DNA of 7,113 bases, taken from NCBI GenBank assembly GCA_045589215.1, contig JAZNOQ010000018.1, positions 1 to 7,113 on the forward strand, given 5' to 3'. The notes under the pieces were generated by a model. It saw only the letters and a list, made by a program, of their open reading frames with translations, made no database searches and was not told where the DNA came from. Every line of letters begins with the position of its first letter. Position 1 is the stretch's first letter. A program made the position numbers and the translations under genes. This stretch comes from JAZNOQ01 sp045589215. GTDB taxonomy: Bacteria; Bacillota; Clostridia; Oscillospirales; CAG-272. Below are positions 5,616 to 7,113 of this stretch, one piece after another.

Positions 5616-5752
5616 AAGGCTCCCTCCGGGAGGGGGCTCCCGCGAAGCGGGTGGGGGAGATTGCGCACGGATGAGATTTTTGAAAGCTCATAACTACGCA
5701 GGCTCCTTCCGTCATTGCTTCGCAATGCCACCTCCCTCTCGGAGGGAGGCTT
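5616..5752. repeat. 137-bp folded repeat element with imperfect terminal inverted repeats (MITE-like)
   Basis: The left end (AAGGCTCCCTCCGGGAGGG) and the inverted right end (AAGCCTCCCTCCGAGAGGG) match at 17 of 19 bases. Each end is itself a hairpin: CCCTCC/GGAGGG (5622-5634) on the left and CCTCCCTC/GAGGGAGG with a TCG loop (5731-5749) on the right. Next to each is a second hairpin with a GAA or TTC loop: CCCGC/GCGGG (5639-5651) and CATTGC/GCAATG (5713-5727). A central stem ATGAG/CTCAT (5671-5691) is flanked by TGCG/CGCA (5662-5665, 5697-5700). It encodes no convincing protein. Similar hairpin-rich intergenic units are, to my recollection, widespread in gut Clostridia genomes, but copy number cannot be judged from one copy. 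Exact ends are uncertain; a GCGA at 5612-5615 and again at 5754-5757 could be a target duplication or chance. Confidence 0.75.
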
Positions 5753-5830
5753 GGCGATGGGTGGTTCTTTCTTGAGTTTCTGTGCCCCCGAAAAAACGCG
5801 TAAAAAAACGCCGAAGTTTTTGAAATCCGC

Positions 5831-5859
5831 TTTACAATCCATGCGTTTTGTGGTACAAT
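5831..5859 (+). promoter_or_regulatory. Housekeeping promoter of uvrB with extended -10
   Basis: TTTACA (5831-5836), 17-bp spacer, TACAAT (5854-5859), preceded by TGG, which gives the extended -10 pattern TGn. Transcription would begin near 5866, leaving a leader of about 37 nt. No LexA box (GAAC-N4-GTTC) was seen, so SOS control is not supported here. The promoter starts 78 bases after the folded repeat element ends. Confidence 0.83.
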
Positions 5860-5902
5860 ATATGATGTGTAACTATTTGCGTAAAAAAGGAGGAGGGAAC
5901 GG

Positions 5903-7113
5903 ATGGATCGCTTCAGACTCGTATCGGAATACCGGCCGACAGGCGACCAGCCCGAGGCGATCGAGCAGCTTGTCGACGGCATCAACCGCGGCGACAGAAT
6001 GCAGACCCTTCTCGGCGTTACGGGCTCGGGTAAGACCTTCACGATGGCAAACGTCATCGCAAGATGCAACCGCCCCGCCCTCGTCCTCGCGCACAATAAG
6101 ACCCTCGCAGCACAGCTCTGCGCCGAATTCCGCGAGTTCTTTCCCGACAACGCGGTCGAGTTTTTCGTCTCCTACTACGACTACTATCAGCCCGAGGCGT
6201 ATATCCCCGGGAAGGATATGTATATCGAAAAGGACGCGCTCGTCAACGACGAGATCGACCGTCTCCGTCATAGCGCGACGTCCTCGCTTTTTGAACGCAG
6301 GGACGTCATCATCGTCGCATCGGTCTCCTGCATCTATTCGATCGGTGACCCCGAGGAATATCAGAAGCTCGTCTTATCGGTTCGCCCGGGGATGTATCTC
6401 TCGCGTGACGAATTCGTGCAGCGGCTCGTTGCGATCAACTACAACCGCAACGATATGAGCTTCACCCGTGACACCTTCCGCGTCCGCGGAGACGTCGTCG
6501 AGGTCATTCCCGCAAATATGAGCGAAAACGCGATCCGCGTCGAGTTCTTCGACGACGAGGTCGAGCGCGTTTCCGAGATCAATATCGTCACGGGCGAGCT
6601 TGTCGATACGCTTTCCTACGCCGCGATCTATCCCGCAACGCACTACGCCGTGTCGAACGACAAACGCGAGGCGGCGCTCAAAAAGATCGAGGAGGAAATG
6701 GTCGAGCGTGTCGCGTGGTTCAAGTCGCAAAATCTGCTTCTCGAAGCACAGCGCATCGAGGAGAGGACGAAATACGACCTCGAGATGCTCCGCGAGATCG
6801 GCTTCTGCTCGGGTATCGAGAACTATTCGGGCGTCTTGTCGGGCAGAGACCCCGGCGCAACGCCGTTTACGCTTCTCGACTTCTTTCCCGACGATTTCAT
6901 CATGTTCGTCGACGAGAGCCATGTCACCCTGCCGCAGGTGCGCGGCATGAGCGGCGGCAATACGGCGCGGAAGAAGAACCTCGTCGATTTCGGCTTCCGT
7001 CTGCCCTCGGCGTACGATAACCGTCCCCTTAAATTCGAGGAATTTGAGGGCAAGCTCAACCAGACGGTATTCGTCAGCGCAACGCCGTCGGAGTTTGAAA
7101 AGGAGCATTCCAC
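5903..7113 (+). CDS. uvrB: Excinuclease ABC subunit B, 3' end beyond window
   Basis: Damage-verification subunit of nucleotide excision repair. UvrA loads it on DNA, it probes the strand with a beta-hairpin, then it recruits UvrC for incision. The window holds 403 codons of a protein usually about 650-680 long. Seen directly: FRLVSEYRPTGDQPEAI at the N-terminus; Walker A GVTGSGKT (38-45); AHNKTLAAQL (53-62); the beta-hairpin YYDYYQPEAYIPGKDMYIEKD (91-111) with its aromatic residues intact; NDEIDRLRHSAT (115-126); DEAD-like DESH (337-340); and VSATP (391-395). The C-terminal helicase half and the UvrC-binding motif lie outside. The ATG at 5903 is preceded by overlapping AGGAGG/GGAGGG at 5888-5896, the strongest binding site in the window. 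The reading frame is intact. uvrA often follows uvrB and may lie to the right; that cannot be seen. Confidence 0.98.
   Translation, partial: MDRFRLVSEYRPTGDQPEAIEQLVDGINRGDRMQTLLGVTGSGKTFTMANVIARCNRPALVLAHNKTLAAQLCAEFREFFPDNAVEFFVSYYDYYQPEAYIPGKDMYIEKDALVNDEIDRLRHSATSSLFERRDVIIVASVSCIYSIGDPEEYQKLVLSVRPGMYLSRDEFVQRLVAINYNRNDMSFTRDTFRVRGDVVEVIPANMSENAIRVEFFDDEVERVSEINIVTGELVDTLSYAAIYPATHYAVSNDKREAALKKIEEEMVERVAWFKSQNLLLEAQRIEERTKYDLEMLREIGFCSGIENYSGVLSGRDPGATPFTLLDFFPDDFIMFVDESHVTLPQVRGMSGGNTARKKNLVDFGFRLPSAYDNRPLKFEEFEGKLNQTVFVSATPSEFEKEHS

Noticed and set aside
5616..5752. CRISPR array reading of the repeated hairpins
   Set aside because: The similar parts are inverted, not direct, there are only two, and no unique spacers of constant length separate them.
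5790..5825. Possible minus-strand terminator in the A-rich stretch before the uvrB promoter
   Set aside because: The T-runs on the minus strand are present, but no G+C stem can be paired before them, and no minus-strand gene ends there.
5581..5842. Minus-strand open frames crossing the repeat element
   Set aside because: The predicted peptides are translations of the folded repeat (Pro/Arg/Ser-rich, ending in GAFR). Such products are commonly mis-annotated from dispersed repeats; no start signal is present.
6374..7108. Open frame of 244 codons on the minus strand
   Set aside because: It is antisense to uvrB, whose motifs all lie on the plus strand; it is a composition artefact.

Overview
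The window looks like ordinary chromosome from a spore-forming Clostridia-type Firmicute of moderately high G+C. Reasons: a dipicolinate synthase pair (dpaAB, the spoVF genes) that serves endospore formation, AGGAGG-type ribosome binding sites, TTGACA/TATAAT-type promoters with 17-bp spacers, and UvrB and RadA of the usual bacterial type. Genus or family cannot be read from the sequence; a gut or anaerobic Clostridia (Oscillospirales-like) origin is a guess.

Layout. Positions 1-1234 (minus) hold the first 411 codons of malQ, a 4-alpha-glucanotransferase running off the left edge. A 228-bp divergent spacer follows, with a housekeeping promoter for malQ and a good candidate mother-cell sigma-K promoter for dpaA. 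Positions 1463-2934 (plus) are dpaA-dpaB, overlapping by ATGA and making the spore-core compound dipicolinic acid. They converge on a small acyl carrier protein gene (minus, 3008-3235), with one strong bidirectional terminator (2939-2996) between them. The carrier gene has its own near-consensus promoter and a 117-nt leader. Upstream of it lies radA (minus, 3512-4906), a complete DNA-repair ATPase gene. radA and a small two-helix membrane protein gene (plus, 5062-5526) are divergent, with back-to-back promoters in 155 bp. The gene-free stretch 5527-5902 (376 bases) contains the terminator of the membrane protein gene, a 137-bp highly folded repeat element with imperfect terminal inverted repeats, and the uvrB promoter. 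Positions 5903-7113 (plus) hold the first 403 codons of uvrB, running off the right edge.

How the genes relate. dpaA and dpaB work as one enzyme. RadA and UvrB both act in DNA repair but are separate transcription units. Each remaining gene is also its own unit, so this is a mosaic of housekeeping units rather than one dedicated system. I found no undescribed multi-gene system. The items most worth a second look are the folded repeat element before uvrB, the sigma-K promoter candidate, the membrane protein of unknown function, and the atypical attachment-site motif of the carrier protein.
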